Source: Ophthalmolycus amberensis (Eukaryota; Chordata; Actinopteri; Perciformes; Zoarcidae). From it: 64,000 bases of DNA. The notes beneath the pieces were generated by a model. The model made no database searches, had not been told where the DNA came from, and was given only the letters and a program-made list of their open reading frames with translations. Made by a program: the position numbers and the translations under genes. The first letter of the stretch is position 1; each line of letters begins with the position of its first letter. The DNA is taken from assembly GCA_024529925.1 (NCBI GenBank), contig JAFEUB010001068.1, positions 263,501-327,500 of the forward strand, given 5' to 3'. Positions 61,236 to 64,000 of this stretch are shown piece after piece.

Positions 61236-63003
61236 CACTAAAGTGTCACGAAAGTGTTCACACGCCTCTTCTGTTTTAATGTACAGTAAATATGGACATA
61301 GTTTCTCTCACCTCACTTCATCTCTTTCATTCTTGGCGTCCTCTCCACTTTTATTTCATAACTTTATTCACTTAAAGCTCATTAAAGTTCCTCATGGTGA
61401 CTTTAAGTGAGATCATTCACATCTGCTACATGAACACATTTAACTCCCATTACTTCATGATGGGATATTAATGTTAAGATAAATAATAATTAGAGCTGGG
61501 ACCAATATTTATTGATGATTACTGATACTCAGGAATATCAATGAATAGATTATTGATTTAATGATGAATGGTCCTTAAATAAAAAATCAGTACATGAAAA
61601 ACATGGTTATTAAACAGTAGCATTTTCACTGATTTACATATCTTTACATTTAATAAAAAACACATGTCAAGCTTATGAAATACAATGCATTGTAAGGATT
61701 AAAGGTTTTGGTTTAGATTCATTACAAACAGTTGTGTCTAGGTGAGAGAGACAAACACAAAGAGACACTTCCTGTCTAAACCTCCACAACCCCCAAATGT
61801 TGTCATTGTTTAATATTAAATATACTATTTATTGCAGTGCCTCACTAGTACTAATTCAGTAAGTGTAGTATTATCATGAATAAGGCTCCCCCTGGTGGTG
61901 TAAGTAGACTGCATGCTGTGCATCTGAATTAAATCACATGACATGTGTACTGTCCAGGGTGAGAAAGTAACGTGCATCAATATTTACTGATGCTTTTAAA
62001 CTGATTTATTTCTATTGATGCATAACATGCCAGCCTAAGTCCTATACACAGTTTTCTTGTTTGTTTTTAAATCCCTAGACCTTCCCTCAGTGTCTCTCCT
62101 CCAGAAGACTCCCTCCTCCCCAGTCAGCTGCCACGCTACAGGTTTCTACCCTGACAGAGCCATGATGTACTGGAGGAAAGATGGAGAGGAGCATCACGAG
62201 GACGTGGACCACGGAGAGATCCTCCCCAACCACGATGGATCCTTCCAGATCAGTGTGGACCTGATCCTTTCATCAGTCGCACCTGAAGACTGGAGGAGGT
62301 ACGACTGTGTGTTCCATCTCTCTGGTGTGGAGGACGACATCGTCACCAAACTGGACAAAGCACAGATCAGGACCAACTGGGGTAAGACTGAGATCAGATG
62401 TGATGGAAGTTTAAAAACTAACGCTAGACCTGGATCATAACTTCAGAGGTTATGCCCAAAAGCATTTTGTTGTCAATTCAACAGACGAGTTGTTGTGACT
62501 TTTAAATCTTTAACCCTCCTCTTCATCCTGATAGAAGAATCAGGTTTGTGACCTCTTATCCTCTTTTTCTTCCTGTTATTTTCATAGTTTGGGCAATTAT
62601 TTCTATGATGACATTGTTCTCATCATCTGTGGTAGAGACAACGTGTGAATGTTTTGTGTTGCAGTTTCTCCGTCAGAGTTTCCTGCTGGTGTTGTTACTG
62701 GAGTTGTTGTAGGACTGCTGCTGCTTCTGGCACTCTGCATCGCTGGACTCTTCATCTGGAGGAGGAACAATAATGGTGAGTGAAGCCATTTTTACTCCAC
62801 TGTTGGATTCAACACAGTAGAAGACGTACTGCGTATACTGTATGAGCTCTCCCACATTTACAGTCAAAGCAGAAGTCAGTGAAATTCATGCTAAACATGC
62901 AAAAGTGTTTTGTTGGTTTCTTTTCATGAACTCTGTATTTTCTTTAACCTTAATATTGTAACGTCTCTTTATTTCAGGATTCATTCCTGCAAACACAGAG
63001 TGA

Positions 63004-64000
63004 AATGTCCAGAGTTGTCGTGGCAAAGTCTGCAGCATCAAACAGGTCTTCAGTCACACTGATGAACCAATGGTTGGCTCACCTTTTATCTCTTCTGACC
63101 TGTGACAGACCGGATGATGGATGGTCCTCTTCTGTCGATGGTCCTTGAGGTCGACACGCAGACAGTATTTTGGAGGGTTTGGGGATATTTGAAGACCACC
63201 CTTACTTTCGCAAGGCATACTTTACCGACTACTATGCCTTACAAAGCGTTTATTAAGTATTTTCAGATTTCCTTTCAATCCAGTTACCCGTGATGGTCCA
63301 GCATCTATTAATACAAATTAATACAAATTAAGATATGGCTGCATGTTCAAGTGGGATTTGTAAATTGTGGGTTATATTAATTCAATCACTGAGTGCACCT
63401 TTCTAGTTGTATCAAAAAAAAAAGTTCACTTTAGTCACTATATTTTTATCGAATACTATTTGGTTAAATTGTAAATACCTTCTTCCCCTTTTTTCTCTCT
63501 GTTTGTGCAATAAATGTAAATTTTTTCTTTAGTTTGTCACCCGCACGCTTTCACTCTTGTTAAACACTCCCTGTTTAATTTCAATGTGTAAACTTTGCTG
63601 TATGAATTAAGTTTGATTAATTCAATAAAGACACATCTCTGTTATGGTACAACTGTTGTGTTGGTGTCTTTTCTATTGACTGCATCCAAAAGGTGCGCTT
63701 TAGATCAGTGCTACATTTAAAACAGCATCAGCAGGTTATCCATTAATCTGAGTCTTTGCACGCTAACATTTTCAACAGACTTGGCAAGTTTAACCATTAA
63801 ATCATCATGCCCGGTGTTCTGACAGGAAATCCCGGTGGCCTGATTTCCTCTTAAAAAACAATAAATTCTGTAACCGTGACTCAACGCTGCTACTGATTAA
63901 CCAACAGTCCATGAATCATTCATGTCATATGCATTGAATGTGTTGTAACTCTATTATGTTGTTCGTTCTGTACACTTCCCTCCTCTGTTGCTCTCCCTGA
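63004..64000 (+). other. Locus 9 3' UTR and type-A flank, cut by window end
   Basis: AATAAA at 63509-63514, then the type-A flank and the first bases of its dispersed repeat. By analogy with loci 1, 2 and 8, an SLC6 fragment and another class I exon 1 are expected just beyond the window. Confidence 0.55.

Larger units (their letters stand above)
57406..63003 (+). pseudogene. MHC class I U-lineage heavy chain, locus 9 (exon 3 frameshift as written)
   Basis: Exons: 57406-57454, 58177-58443, 58687-58966, 62079-62381, 62665-62775, 62978-63003. Exon 3 is 280 bp rather than 279 because of one extra base near 58950 (AGCTTCTCTG). This puts alpha3 out of frame and gives an early TGA in exon 4. Separately, the conserved Trp three residues after the second alpha2 cysteine is Arg (ECPDRLK), a loss at a groove contact. 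Exon 2 is open and mosaic: the outer parts match locus 7 and the middle matches locus 2. Exons 4-6 are normal with tail GFIPANTE. AATAAA at 63509-63514. Intron 3 has the antisense LINE. Probably nonfunctional, unless the single insertion is an assembly error. Confidence 0.8.

Noticed and set aside
287..62376. Recurrent 60-codon minus-strand ORFs opposite each alpha3 exon (for example 287-469, 7642-7824)
   Set aside because: They are complements of the alpha3 exon. They recur only because the exon is duplicated, and they show no independent domain.
1..64000. Z, L or other non-U class I lineage assignment
   Set aside because: The CEWDDETG motif, YGYDGEDF, PKQDWM and the alpha3 sequence fit my knowledge of U-lineage genes better. 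A formal tree was not possible here.

Overview
The window is nuclear DNA of a spiny-rayed (percomorph-like) teleost. It has GT-AG split genes, AATAAA poly(A) signals, teleost interspersed repeats, BEL/Pao, LINE and hAT elements, and a tandem family of MHC class I heavy chains. The alpha1/alpha2 exons read as the teleost U lineage: a CEWDDETG motif, YGYDGEDF, an arginine at mature position 84, and an NQT sequon closing alpha1. No CRISPR, operon or rRNA/tRNA gene is visible. I see no non-class-I gene apart from captured fragments and transposon ORFs.

Layout: nine class I loci lie on the + strand in 64 kb. Locus 1 (1-1097) is cut by the window start and shows exons 4-6. Locus 2 (2702-8452) is intact. 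Locus 3 (10092-21682) is readable, with a 7.7 kb BEL/Pao element in intron 3 and an altered exon 2 donor. Locus 4 (24366-27763) is frameshifted in exons 1 and 2. Locus 5 (29921-34118) is frameshifted in exon 3. Locus 6 keeps exon 1 (37932-37980) plus an inverted block with exons 2-3 (38640-39406, minus strand). Locus 7 (40591-47431) is open with an elongated tail. Locus 8 (50185-55806) is intact. Locus 9 (57406-63003) is frameshifted at the end of exon 3. An intact copy encodes 344 residues over six phase-1 exons: signal peptide, alpha1, alpha2, alpha3, connecting peptide plus membrane segment, and a very short tail.

The alpha3, transmembrane and tail exons are almost invariant between loci, while alpha1 and alpha2 differ as patchworks. 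Insertions shared by different subsets of loci also conflict with each other: a hAT in intron 1 (5, 7), a LINE in intron 3 (2, 7, 9), a GC-rich segment in intron 3 (3, 8), and two kinds of 3' flank. This fits repeated unequal exchange and gene conversion rather than simple serial duplication. An SLC6-transporter first-exon fragment sits just upstream of exon 1 in loci 2, 3 and 9. An exact ISRE-type motif lies about 100 bp into intron 1 of six loci and is mutated in two.

How they would work: intact products would enter the ER, pair with beta2-microglobulin and display a ligand at the surface. The peptide-end contact residues are mostly kept (Y7, R84, T143, W147, Y159, Y171 equivalents), but position 59 is His in every readable copy and position 146 is Arg. 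I therefore infer a U-lineage group that may not be fully classical. Several broken copies differ from intact ones only by single-base insertions, so uncorrected assembly errors must be excluded before they are called pseudogenes.
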